From assembly GCA_026122225.1 (NCBI GenBank), contig JANEZZ010000302.1, positions 1 through 64,000 of the forward strand: DNA of 64,000 nt, in the 5' to 3' direction. The notes beneath the pieces are model-generated. The model ran no database searches. It was not told the DNA's origin and saw only the letters and a program-made list of their open reading frames with translations. This DNA comes from Heloderma charlesbogerti (taxonomy: Eukaryota; Chordata; Lepidosauria; Squamata; Helodermatidae). Of the stretch, positions 22,536 to 32,762 are shown piece by piece. Position 1 is the stretch's first letter; each line of letters opens with the position of its first letter. Made by a program: the position numbers and the translations under genes.

Positions 22536-24045
22536 CCCTGAACTGTAATGGCTCCTCCACGAAGCGCCTCATCTGCCTCATATATTAAGAGCTCTTCTTA
22601 TGTCTTCTGAGCAGCCTAGACAGGCTGTCTCCAAAATGTATCAACTTCTGAAAGATCACGCAGAGGTACAGGTGGAAGAGGAAGGAGGGGGGAAGGCGAG
22701 AGGATGGGTAGGCACCAAATGTATCAATCTGAGAGAGATCTGGCCACTGGAAGAGATGGGGGAATGGGAGAGGAGCGGAGAGAGGAGAAGGGAGTGAGCT
22801 TTGCTGTGAGTCAGCCTCCCTCTGCTCATTGTGAGAGAGGTGGTGTTACTGAAGAGGAGAGGACTGTCTGAACATTATTTGGCTAAAGCAGTGGTCTCCA
22901 AAGTGGGGTGCATGCATCTTGGGGGGGGGAGTACAAGATGATCCATTGGGGCGCGTGAGCCACCTGAGATTGAGCAGCCTCCCGTTTCCCTGGCATGCTG
23001 CTGTTGTGTGCAATGATGGTGGCAGCAGCAGCAGCAGGATGGGACAGGAGCTGAGAGGGAAGCTCCATGGCATTTCTCTCTCTGCTCCAGTCCTACCCGG
23101 TGAGAGCAACTGCCCCAGTCTCTGCCAGGCATGGCAGAAGAAGCCTTAACTCTTCCCACTCTCCTTTGGCAGAATGCAGCCAAGAAGAAAGAGCATGCTA
23201 TAGGAACTGCATAAGACAAGGATCCATGAAATCAAAAAGGGATTCTCATGAGTTCATATGATTTTTAAAGGGGAGACCCACAAAACCACCATCCCATCAC
23301 AGAGCACATATGCTTCCATGGACTGAAAAAGAAAAATCATGGAACTGCCACTTGCAGGCACAGCCACAACCCCCAAACAGGGAAAATTGTCTCTCCCTGT
23401 TCCCCGGAACAAGACTGCTGCTAGCGCACATCCGGAGGGCCTAGGAGCTGGCAGTGGCAGCAGCCCGCCCTCATTGGAGGAGTCATCCTCCAACCGGGTG
23501 CCCCCCCCTTCCAAGGAAGGGAGCGAGTGCAGTTGGAGGGAGATGCCTGCTCTCGTGGCTGTCGGTGGTTGGCGGGCTGCAGCAGGAAGCATTCTCCCCA
23601 GCAGCGTGTTCCTCGGCAGTGCGCTCCCCAGCAGCACCAGCAGCAGCTGCAGCACCTTCCCCAGTGTCACCAGCAGCAGTGGCAGTGACAGCTCGCCTGG
23701 TGGCAGAGTCCCCTCCCCCTGGAACAAGGGCTCGGGTAGGGAGCTGGGGGCTGGGTGGCATGTTGGGGGGGAGCGGGATTTGGCTTCGTAGTAGGCCAAG
23801 GCAGGTTGGGGGGGGTCAGCCCGAGCTGAAGTGGGCCCATCTCAGAATCCCCGAAGCAGTTTCCAAGTCAAATCGGGGGGCAGGGGTGTCCATGCACAGC
23901 CCTAGTTGAAACATATCAGGAATGCAACAGTTATAAAGGATGGAATGGAACTGGGGTGGTGGTGGAAAAATGTTAGCTGTATGCGTCACAGCTGAAATAA
24001 CAAACAGGGGCCCCCATAAGGCCAGTAAGTCCATTGTCTATAATT

Positions 24046-24771
24046 TAGGGATGTCAGAGAATTTCTCCACGAATCTTGGGGAGGCTGAATGCCAGTGCAT
24101 TCGGCCCCCCGAAATTGGTGGAGAAACGGTCTGCCCCCCCGCCCCCCCCCCCCGGGATGGGACTTACCTTGCTCGAATGTCCCTGGCGGCAGCGGCGGCG
24201 GCTCCGGCAGCCGTGTGGCGGCGGCAGCCGGTCTTCCAACTGGCTGCCGCCACTGCCATTTCCAAGTAAAACAAACAAACAAACAAATGTGATAGGCTAC
24301 GTAAAGATTTACGTAGCCTATCACGGCTAGATTTTTAAAAACACCGTGATAGGCTACGTAAATGTTTACGTAGCCTATCACGGCTGACTTTGAAAAAAAA
24401 AAAAGCGCGTATGCAAATGGCGGCGCCCATGGGCACCCCATTTGCATTCCTTATTTGGGCATGTGTAGTCTATGTAAAGATTTACAGCGAAAATAAGGGC
24501 AACACAAATAGCGTAAATACATTTACATAGCCTATCCCAGTTGACTGCAGGGACGCAAATGGCGGCGGCTACGGCCGCCGCCATTTGCGTCCTGGCAGGA
24601 GATGACGTTTCGCAGCCAGAGGGATGAGGCGCCTCCCCCCCGGCCAGAATTTCAGCGGGGAGGGATGGGGCGCCTCCTCCCCGGCCAGAATTTCGGGGGG
24701 AGGGACGGAGCACCTCCCCCCCACCGCGAAGCAAGCGTTGGGATCAGGTAAGGGACTTTCATCCATCCCTA
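24046..24771 (-). mobile_element. Fam1 palindromic hAT-like element, copy E
   Basis: Minus orientation. The + strand starts TAGGGATGTCAGAGAATTTC and ends CTTTCATCCATCCCTA. Flanks CTATAATT (24038-24045) and CAATAATT (24772-24779) match 7/8. It belongs to the same short subfamily as copy B. Paired GATAGGCTACGTAAA/TTTACGTAGCCTATC hairpins lie at 24291-24323 and 24347-24381, and an AATGGCGGCGGC../..GCCGCCGCCATT stem at 24557-24592. Confidence 0.88.
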
Positions 24772-24784
24772 CAATAATTACCTA

Positions 24785-25437
24785 GCTTCACCACTGGCCT
24801 TATAGACCCATGCATCTTGATGCGCTCTATATGGGGCTGCCCTTAAGGCTGCTCCGGAAGCTGGAGCTAGTGCAGAATGCAGCAGCTCAGTTCTTGTCAG
24901 GAGCTGCCCCTTTTCAGCATCAGCATGCATTCCTTTGCTGAGGGAACTGCACCAGTTGCCTGTTTGCTACCAGGCCAGGTTTAAGGTTTTGGTGCTAGTG
25001 TACAAAGCCCCAAACAACTTGGGACCAGGATCCCGGAGAGAGCGCCTTCTCTCTTGCCAACCTATCCAATCACTGAGGTCATCAGAGGGCATGCTCCCGG
25101 TGGTTCCACATGGACCTATGACCTGAATGGAGTTCACCCAGAGAAGTGCTTCATTGTGGTGGCTCCCATCCTATGGAACTCCCTGCCTGGCTGGAGGTCA
25201 GGCGGAGTTGTTATCGGCACCTCCTGGAAACAGCTCTTTTCCAGGAAGCCTCTCTTGGTTATCCAACCTCAGTTTTATTGGCACTGTGTGTGTGTGTGTG
25301 TTTTAAAGAACAATCTTTATATCATGTTTCTTCTCTTTTTATCTTTTCTTCATTTTATCTCTTATAGTTCATCACTCCAGAATCTGTTTAGATGTGGAGC
25401 GGTATACAAATGTTGGAAATAAATACAATAAATAACT
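24785..25437 (+). mobile_element. L2-like LINE, 3' reverse-transcriptase fragment
   Basis: Frames through 24830-25250 read a LINE reverse-transcriptase C terminus: 'WGCPLRLLRKLELVQNAAA', then 'LRELHQLPVCYQARFKVLVLVYKA' (from 24935) and 'LRSSEGMLPVV'. Reading shifts between frames, so it is a pseudogene. A (GT)n run lies at 25284-25301. The 3' end reads GCGGTATACAAATGTTGG then an AAATACAATAAATAA tail, typical of L2-clade LINEs. 5'-truncated. The family is assigned from these motifs only. Confidence 0.65.
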
Positions 25438-26157
25438 TTTTCTACACTTGGGCCCAAGACTCCCAGCTGTGTTCCTAATTGGAATCGCAAGACAGGCTAG
25501 GCCACTCATAAAGCATATGTTAGTATTTTTTCAAGGTGCCATGGTATGTATACTCCACTTCTCGAACTCTCTCCTTACCTTTCCAAAGAGTCAGAAAATT
25601 AATTGCCATTTAAATGCATATGCAGTTTGCTTCCAACTGCTTGTGTGCGCCTCTCCCTTTCTCACTATGCTTAGGCTGGCGAACAAGAATAATATTTGCT
25701 TTAAACACAAATCATCTCTTTATAAATACAGAACAGGCAAGACTTTTTTCCCTCTCTCTAAATGGGAAGCCAGATGGCTCTTCTACCCCTGAAGGGGTTT
25801 CACTCCACAGCACTATGTTTCGTGAGTGAAACATGACACATTTGGACTCTAGCCACTCTAGGTACAAGCCTTTTCCTTATTTTTTTTATTTCCATGAGTT
25901 TAGTTTTATGCCTGTATTTAAACAGTAGCAGTCCAAACAGCCTAAGAATCATTTGCACCATTTAAACCCAGAACAATAAATGCCACCATCAGTCCAACTG
26001 TACAGTTTCATGCAGACCATCGCTGGGGAGACAAGTTGGCTTCTCCTGCAACAAATCTCCTTTGTTATTATTTCACCTGATTTGGAAAGCAAAGAGAAGA
26101 GCTGAACCAAATCTCCAGCATAGCAGTCAAAACCTGGATTAAGCAGATGACTTGCTT

Positions 26158-26192
<35 letters not shown>

Positions 26193-26620
26193 ACTCTGCA
26201 AATCTATGTGCTGGATATAGTGCCTGCTCTGCTTGGAAGCCTGCTTGCAGAATGACTAAAGCTGGCCCCATAAATGATAAATGGCTGGCATAAAAATCCA
26301 CATCCCAATGAAACCAAAATTATCATTGAATTAAAATGGTTGTGGATTGGAGCCACAATCTTTTCATATGCATATGTCTCTCAGTCTTTTGAATCAACAC
26401 AACAGTAATGCCTTGATAATATGTCCTTACTTATATTATACCTGAAATACATTTATTAAGTTTCCCATTTCCGGAATTGTGAACATATGAAGTTGTCTCA
26501 TACAAAATCATGCCATCCGTCCATATATCGCCATGGCTAGCAACTCCTTTCCAAGGTCTCAGACAGATGTGTTTCCAAACCCTACTATTCATTCATTCAC
26601 TGATTGATTCATTCCATTCA
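25438..26620. other. No recognised gene
   Basis: Unique-looking sequence with a (TG)n microsatellite at 26161-26189. The ORFs present show no domain. The stretch near 26030-26110 is homopolymer-poor and could be conserved, but nothing firm supports that. Confidence 0.35.
26161..26189. repeat. (TG)n microsatellite
   Basis: About 14 uninterrupted TG units. Confidence 0.95.
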
Positions 26621-26624
26621 AAAT

Positions 26625-27185
26625 ACTTATTAAACACTTTTCTGCTCACCACAGATTTCAAAGTGATGTACAATTACATAAAATCCAACCCCCACCCCCA
26701 CCAAACACCAAAAACATTATTTGAAACAGGCTGAAACAGTCTAAAAAGCTAAAGGCCTGGCAAAATAGTGCAGTTTCCACTGCCTGTTTAAAACCCAATA
26801 GGGGCAGAGCCCACCTGACCACCCAGGGTAGAGAGAGTTCCACAGTTTGAGTGCTGCTACAGACAAGGCCCTCTCTCATGCACCCACCAAGGTGCATGAG
26901 ATGGGACAGAGCCCATCTGACCACCCCTGGTAGAGAGTTCCACAGTTTGAGTGCTGCTACAGAAAAGGCCCTGTCTCATGCACCCACCTAGCTGTATGTC
27001 GCACCATTTCTTGGTCATGGGACATACAACAGAGCCTTTGATGAAGATCACCAAGTATGGGCCAGTTCATATGGGAGGAGGCAGTCCTTCAGATATCCTG
27101 ACCCCAAGCTGCTTAGGGCTTTATAAGTCAAAATCAGCAAATTGAATTGGGCTCGGAAACAAATAGGAAGCCAGTGCAGTTGGTT
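26625..27185 (-). repeat. LINE-like interspersed repeat with internal tandem duplication
   Basis: Sequence of the dispersed-repeat type also seen at 38200-38620 and 63070-63350 (AGTTCCACAGTTTGAGTGCTG, AAGGCCCTGTCTCATGCACC, AAATAGGAAGCCAGTGCAG). A segment of about 95 bp is present twice in tandem (about 26804-26890 and 26907-26990), both carrying GAGTTCCACAGTTTGAGTGC. I cannot assign the family. Strand is tentative. Confidence 0.45.
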
Positions 27186-27221
27186 TAAACTGGTGGTACT
27201 CAAGTTCTTTAACTGAAAGTG

Positions 27222-27296
27222 CCAGGGACTGAACCAGAGACCTTATGAATATAAAGCATGTGCTCTGTCACTGAGCTATGTCCCTTCCCCTCCTTA
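27222..27296 (-). mobile_element. tRNA-derived SINE head fragment
   Basis: + strand GTGCCAGGGACTGAACCAGAGACC..AAGCATGTGCTCTGTCACTGAGCTA is the reverse complement of a tRNA-like head (TAGCTCAGTGACAGAGCA..). The A box is recognisable and the B box diverged. Confidence 0.6.
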
Positions 27297-27299
27297 CTC

Positions 27300-27858
27300 A
27301 CTTGCATCCCATGTGAAGCATTCTCAGAAGCATACCAGCATACTGACAAGCCATTTGAATTACCACCATGTCTGAATAGGAGTGTCCATTGGAACATTTT
27401 ACAGGGCGATTCATCCATTTTGCCATATGGTAAACAAAAAACTGATATCAAGAAGCCACTGTAGGAATTGACTGGTTAGGCATTACCTCCAATAAATCAT
27501 GCTGAGGCCCAATTCACGATAGATACACTTATTATTGTCTCAATTACACCCTCAACAGGGGTGATGGCATGAAGAAAGCAATAATCAAATCTGGAAATCA
27601 CAGAACTGTGTATCCATTACACAAATAGCCACTACACACTGAAGATCTGTGAAAAGGTGTACAACATGTTGTGTGCACAACTGCAGGTGCATCAGTGGTG
27701 GCCCAACTGACAGGAGTGATGGGAAACAATTATATGAGAAAGGCACACCATTTCCATTTGGTAAGACTCTAAAACCTGCTCCTCTTTTTAAAAACAAATC
27801 CAAACTAAGGTCAACAGCATTAGAATTAGTCCCACCCCAACAGTATCACTACCTCTGC

Positions 27859-27897
<39 letters not shown>

Positions 27898-28090
27898 TTC
27901 TTTCTGCCATGGCTACCCGCTTCACTACCATGGTAAAATTAAAGTGCCATCCAGAGATATGTTTCAACCCACCTCGAGGAGTCCCTGCAATACTCTCTCT
28001 TCACTCTGATCCTGATCCATAATGAAGGGCATTCTGCTAACAATAATGTCGAACACAAGTTGTCATGTTCTGGTCTGATGCAGGAACCCA
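27300..28090. other. No recognised gene; (TTA)n
   Basis: Unique-looking sequence with a (TTA)n microsatellite at 27860-27897 (about 13 units). No exon or repeat family recognised. Confidence 0.4.
27860..27897. repeat. (TTA)n microsatellite
   Basis: About 13 trinucleotide units without interruption. Confidence 0.95.
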
Positions 28091-28098
28091 GTGGAGCA

Positions 28099-29024
28099 TA
28101 GGGATGTATGACAATTTTGTTTTTGCTTGCAAAACATGGGAGTGTGCCCCGTTCAAAGCTCTGAACATGAGCGCAAGCACACGTCCACCAAAAAGATTTG
28201 TAAATTGCTGAACACGTGCTTGTGTTCATCCTGTTCCCGATTCCCAGCTCGATTTGCACACATTTCCTAATTTGTGCCAAGTGCCTCCATAGACTGAATG
28301 AGCCGGCTTTAGTCTATGGAGAAACAGTGCGCACGTTAGGAAATATGCACAAATTTGGGGAAATGTGTGCAAATTAGGGTTGTTGTCCCTTGGTGGGAAG
28401 CCCTGTTAATGTTTTGTTCAATGGAATCTCACTGGCTGCCTGACCCTGCCGTGCACATGACGTGAGCCACCATGGGACCCAGAGATGCCCAGCGAGAGCG
28501 TGTGGTTGGTTTGTTTTTATTACTGAGCTGTGATTTGCACAAAATAAGGGGAAATACGTATTTATGGAAATAGCAATTTGTGCACAATGGTGGCCGTAAA
28601 TAGCACAATTTGTGCTACATTGCAGGCGCAAATGGCTACTTACACATGCAATTTTGCACAAATTACGCTGTTTATGGACACAATTTTGCACAAATTACAA
28701 TTTGCACAATTTTTTAAAAAAGTGGAAAACCATGAGCTTGCCCAGCTTGTTGTGTGATGAGTTGGATTAGCTCGAGGATCTGCAAACTGGAGTCTGGGGG
28801 GCCAAGCTGGTAAAAACTCGCTAAGCTGTACCCCCAAACTGGATTCCTCTAACATCCCTAGTGCAAATCTCCTGTTCGATTGCTGCTTGATTTGGGAACT
28901 TTTCCCATTCATGCAGAATGAGCAACGATCGCAAACGTGAAGAGGAATCAGGCACAAGACAAGCAGCAGACCAATGTTCGGAGAATCCTAGTGGCCTCTA
29001 GCAGTGCTCGTTTGCCCATTCCTA
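28099..29024 (+). mobile_element. Fam2 hAT-like element with nested Fam6
   Basis: Starts TAGGGATGTATGACAATTTTG, ends GCTCGTTTGCCCATTCCTA. Flanks GTGGAGCA (28091-28098) and GTGCAGAA (29025-29032) match 6/8. Own sequence is 28099-28374 and 28869-29024, with the typical TTTGCTTGCAAAACATG block and many 'TTTGCACA' words. It is interrupted by a younger element at 28375-28860. Confidence 0.7.
28375..28860 (+). mobile_element. Fam6 hAT-like element nested in Fam2
   Basis: Starts TAGGGTTGTTGTCC, ends CTCTAACATCCCTA. A perfect 8-bp duplication GTGCAAAT is present at 28367-28374 and 28861-28868. The core has hairpin-forming phrases ATTTGCACAAAATA..TTTGTGCACAATGG..AATTTGTGC and GGTGGCCGTAAATAG. No ORF of note. 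Confidence 0.85.
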
Positions 29025-29387
29025 GTGCAGAAAGAGAGCTGGTTGTTGCAGCACCTAGGAGAGCTCCTAGTGAGCATCCTGCTCCAACAAGGCCTTGATA
29101 CCAGACTGAAGCCTTTTATGCTGCAGCCCAGAAGCCTCCTTTCATCCTTCATCCCTTCCTACAAAGTGGAAATCCTTACAGGGACATGCCTGTAGTCTAG
29201 CACTCATCTGCCTCTTTAAAAATCCATGCTTGGTTCGCTGCTGATGTTGACACACCACTTCCATGGATTGTAGAGCTGCCGGAGATGGGTGTGCTGTCCC
29301 AGTATTGGAGCTAGAATTGAGGGCTCAGTTGTTGGTCCAAGCTGAAGGGTCTCTGGCTTGGGGGTCTCCAGAATCTCAGGCTCAGGG

Positions 29388-29861
29388 TAGGGATGGACAG
29401 ACTCACCCCTGTCTGCACTCACCGGGTGCTCGCCAGACTGCTGCCACCTCTGCTCTGCACAAGCCCCTGGACGGCCTGGTGAGCAACCAGCAAGCTCTGC
29501 GTGGCCACCTTGTCCCCTAGAGAGCCACCATTTTGCATAAAAATGGCAGTTTGTTATTCTGTGTAAAAGGTCTTTTACACAAACAGCAGCCATAAATCCA
29601 CCATTTAGGCAAGATTAGAGGCATGAATGGACCAGTCGATCACCATTCGTATAAAATACCTTTTATGCAGAATAATGAGCCACCATTTTTATGCAACATG
29701 GCACCATTTTATGCAACATTGGACCGAGCGGCTGTGCAGAGCTTGCCAGGTACTTGCTGAGCCATTCAGAAGCTTGCACAGTTAGCAGGAACAGGCAGCC
29801 AGGCCAAGCAGGGGGGAGTCCATTGGACTCCACCCCTGGTTGGGTGCCCACAACATCCCTA
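29388..29861 (+). mobile_element. Fam5 hAT-like element
   Basis: Starts TAGGGATGGACAGACTCACC, ends CCCACAACATCCCTA. Flanks GCTCAGGG (29380-29387) and GCTCAGAG (29862-29869) match 7/8. The core contains an inverted arrangement of GAGCCACCATTTT..TGC and GTAAAAGGTCTTTTACAC (29560-29580). Related to 35066-35639 at its 5' end. Confidence 0.8.
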
Positions 29862-30029
29862 GCTCAGAGGTATTTGTTTCCAAAGTGGTGCTCAGGCCCA
29901 GTGCCTCTTCAGTCAGCACCACTGGTTTTATAGCTTCTCTGTCCATGTTCAGGGCCATACTGGACTTCAGGGTCACGACACTGGTGTTAGTGGATATTGT
30001 ACCCAGAAAAAAACATGGGGCAGTCTCAG

Positions 30030-30240
30030 CTCAAACCACTGCTCAGCCACAAAGCTCAAGCTCAAAACACTGCTCAGCCACAAAGCTCAGCTCAAAACAC
30101 TGCTCAACCACAAAGCTCAGCTCAAAACACAGCTCAGCCACAAAGCTCAGCTCAAAACACTGCTCAGCCACAAAGCTCAGCTCAAAACACTGCTCAGCCA
30201 CAAAGCTCAGCTCAAAACACTGCTCAGCCACAAAGCTCAC
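30030..30240 (+). repeat. 30-bp minisatellite, about 7 units
   Basis: Tandem units of exactly 30 bp (CTCAAAACACTGCTCAGCCA + CAAAGCTCAG). The first unit is followed by one extra base. Unit variants are few: TGCTCAA for TGCTCAG in one and ACAGCTC for ACTGCTC in another. Because 30 is divisible by three, open repetitive frames run through it on both strands. No spacer structure, so not a CRISPR array. Confidence 0.97.
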
Positions 30241-30768
30241 TAGCTGTGCTTGGGCTAGTCACATGGTTTCAGCCTAACCTAACTCACAAGCTTGTTGTGA
30301 GAACAAAGTAGAATAATTCCCATGTCTGTAGAGCCCTGACCCTGAGCTACAAATGTTAATCATAATAAAATGAAAACTGTTACATATTCTCTTTAGGCAA
30401 TTAGTGGGAAACAAGCAGAAAAAGGTAGCATCCCCTTTAGAGATGTGCAGAGGATGTACATAGAAATGGAGCAAAAGATATGGGGACATTGACTTCCCTC
30501 CCCAGTTGATTTCCTTATTGTGTTCGCTTTTTTTGCATTAAAGAAAAAGTGCAGTGCTTGCACAGAATCCTTAACGTGACTGAATCCTTCTTGCTACTTA
30601 TTTTGTTTTGTCATGCACTACATACAATTACACAGCCTTAATCCTCAAATCCTCCCCTGATTCCAGTACACGTGCCAAACCTGAGTTGTCAGCTGCTGTT
30701 GTATTAAAGGTCTTTGAGAGACTAGCAGACTTCATGCAACATCTCACCCTGGCTGTTTTTTCAAACAT
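30241..30768. other. No recognised gene
   Basis: Flank of the minisatellite; no exon or known repeat recognised. Confidence 0.4.
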
Positions 30769-30903
30769 CGCAAGGCTTCCTTATACTGAGTCAGACCAAT
30801 GGTCCATCTAGCTCAGTATTGTCGACATGACTAGTAGTGGGTCTCCAAAGCTGCGGGCAGGAGTTTTGTCAGCCTTACCTGGAGATGCTGGGGATCGAAC
30901 TTG
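30769..30903 (-). mobile_element. tRNA-derived SINE, truncated by Fam1 copy F
   Basis: + strand starts AAGGCTTCCTTATACTGAGT, GACCAATGGTCCATCTAGC, then TTACCTGGAGATGCTGGGGA, TCGAACTT: the reverse complement of the SINE at 9348. It stops at the B-box region where the hAT-like element begins, and its head does not reappear on the far side, so sequence was lost there. Confidence 0.7.
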
Positions 30904-31675
30904 TAGGGATGTACGAAAGTCACTTACCTGAACCCGAAAGTTGATTCGCGGTGGGGGGGAGGTGCTCCGTCCCTCCCCCTGAAATTCTGGCCGGGGGGGA
31001 GGTGCCCCATCCCTCCCCCCCAAAATTCTGGCCGGGGGGAAGCGCCACGTCCCTCCCCCCCGAAATTCTGCCTGGTGGGGAGGCACCCCGTCCCTCCCGC
31101 CGCAAATCCTGTCCTGCCGGGATGCAAATGGCGGTGGCTGTAGCCGCTGCCGTTTGCGTCCCTGCAGTCAGCCATGATAGGCTACGTAAATGTTTACGTA
31201 GCCTATCACGGCTGAGTGAAAAAAAAAAAAACGCGCGTACACAAATGGCGGTGCCCATGGGCGCCGCCATTTGCATTCCTTATTTTGGCACGTGTAGTCT
31301 ACGTAAACATTTACGTAGACTATGGTGAAAATAAGGGGAACGCTATTTGCGTTCCCCTTATTTTTGCCGTAGTCTACGTAAATGTTTACGTAGACTACAC
31401 GTGCCAAAATAAGGAACACACATAGCGGCGCCCATGGGCGCCGCTATTTGCATATGCGTGGTTTGTTTGTTTGTTTTCACTCAGCCGTGATAGGCTACGT
31501 AAACATTTACGTAGCCTATCACGGTGTTTTTTAAAAATCTAGCCATGATAGGCTACGTAAATCTTTACGTAGGGATGTCGGAGAATTTCTCCACGAATCT
31601 CCGGGAGGCCGAATGCCAACGCATTCGGCCCCCCAAAATTGGTGGGGAAATTCTCTGACACCCCCCTCACCCCGG
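30904..31675 (+). mobile_element. Fam1 palindromic element, rearranged copy F
   Basis: Normal left end (TAGGGATGTACGAAAGTCAC). The core is a palindrome of about 350 bp (31173-31523), centred near 31347 on GGGGAACGC/GCGTTCCCC. Stems include GATAGGCTACGTAAATG/TTTACGTAGCCTATC and GTAGTCTACGTAAA../..TTTACGTAGACTAC. At 31570 the expected TAGCCTATC switches to TAGGGATGTCGGAGAATTTC, the left end of an oppositely oriented Fam1 copy, which then runs out near 31675. No right target duplication is found, so this is a rearranged or chimeric copy. Confidence 0.75.
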
Positions 31676-31682
31676 ATAAAGT

Positions 31683-31790
31683 TAGTTGAACTTTAGTTGC
31701 CACTGAAATCACTGGGAGCTAAATCATCATGACTAACTTATCCCACTGTTTTCAATGGCACCCAAATTCAACTAACTCAGTCTGCATCGA
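31683..31790. repeat. Palindromic MITE remnant
   Basis: GTTAGTTGAACTTTAGTTGCC..CATCATGACTAACTT..CAATGGCACCCAAATTCAACTAACT: inverted ends around a TGACTAA phrase. A related block is at 20695-20775. Confidence 0.4.
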
Positions 31791-31944
31791 ACCAATAAGC
31801 AGATAATAGGAGGCTCATGTTTGGATAAGCAGAAGGAAGGACAAGAAAATGAAGTTCAACTGCCCAGATTAGGAGCACCATCTCCTCCCCCTGAGAAATT
31901 CGCTAGTTCTATTAAACTAATTTTTGTGTTCCATAACATAAAAC

Positions 31945-32225
31945 AAACTTTTGGAAATGACTACTGGAAGATGGGATGGCCACAAGCTTAGATGGCTTTT
32001 AAAAAAGTTGTAGACTAATTCACAGATGTTTCAACGACTGCTAGCAGTGGGTGCTTAAACAGAACATCAACATTCATGTTAGATGCAATATACCTCTGAC
32101 TACCAAATTGGGGGGGGGGCACACATGGGAAGTCCATCGTCACACTCTGCTTGAGAACTTCCAAAGGCATCTGACTGGCTGCTATTGGAAAGGAAGCAGA
32201 GCACTGGACTGGATAGCCCTTCATC
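31945..32225 (+). mobile_element. L3/CR1-like LINE 3' fragment (tentative)
   Basis: Carries GATGGCCACAAGCTTAGATGGCTTTTAAAA and, near the end, GGAAGCAGAGCACTGGACTGG, phrases of the same type as the L3-like 3' end at 60445-60628. Diverged, with a poly-G run at 32111-32119. Confidence 0.4.
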
Positions 32226-32318
32226 TGATCATAGACTCATAGACTCATAGAATAGTAGGGTTGGAAGGGGCCTACAAGGCCATCGAGTCCAACCCCCTGC
32301 TCAGTGCAGGAATCCAAG

Positions 32319-32754
32319 TCAGAGCATCCCTGACAAATGGCTGTCCAGCCTCGTCTTGAATGCCTGCAGTGTGGGAGAGCCCACCACCTCCCTAGGTAAT
32401 TGGTTCCATTGTTGCATTGCTCTAACAGTCAGGAAGTTTTTCCTGATGTTCAGCCGGAATCTGGCTTCCTGCAGCTTGAGCCCATTATTCCGTGTCCTGC
32501 ACTCTAGGATGATCAAGAAGAGATCCTGGCCTTCCTCTCTGAGACAACCTTTCAAGTACTTGAAGAGCGCTATCCTATCTCCCCTCAGTCTTCTCTTCTC
32601 AAGGCTAAACATGCCCAGTTCTTTCAGTCTCTTTTCATAGGGCTTTGTTTCCAGTCCCCTGATCATCTTTGTTGCCCTCCTCTGAACCCTCTCCAGTTTG
32701 TCTGCATCCTTCTTAAAGTGTGGTGCCCAGAACTGGACACAGTACTCCAGATGA
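32319..32754 (-). pseudogene. CR1 ORF2 fragment (reverse transcriptase C terminus)
   Basis: Open frame encoding the C-terminal end of a CR1-clade non-LTR reverse transcriptase, with [30 protein letters not shown] (here [20 protein letters not shown]), LNIRKNFLTVRAMQQWNQLP and FKTRLDSHL. This part lies after the catalytic palm and serves thumb/C-terminal functions. The upstream residues of the same open frame (to 32891) come from the inserted hAT-like element and are not CR1. 5' truncation and insertion leave it non-functional. Confidence 0.85.
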
Positions 32755-32762
32755 GGCCTAAC

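Larger units (their letters stand above)
21528..23904 (+). mobile_element. Fam3 hAT-like element with nested Fam1 copy
   Basis: Starts TAGGGCTGTGCAC and ends TGCACAGCCCTA, a 12-13 bp inverted terminus. Flanks GTCAAAAC (21520-21527) and GTTGAAAC (23905-23912) match 6/8. Excluding nested copy D, the body is about 1.5 kb. A CAGTGGTCTCCAAAGTGGGG word at 22890 resembles the 5' end of another hAT group and may mark a further insertion. The G/C-rich ORFs at 23254-23909 overlap on both strands, have no known domain and look compositional. No transposase is recognised. Confidence 0.65.

Noticed and set aside
23254..23909. Possible exon: overlapping ORFs of about 150-180 codons on both strands, GC-rich, serine/proline/alanine-rich
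   Set aside because: Lies inside the Fam3 element, open in several frames because of composition, no known domain or convincing splice sites.
30030..30240. CRISPR-like array of 30-bp repeats
   Set aside because: Units are directly adjacent with no unique spacers, in a vertebrate genome; it is a minisatellite.
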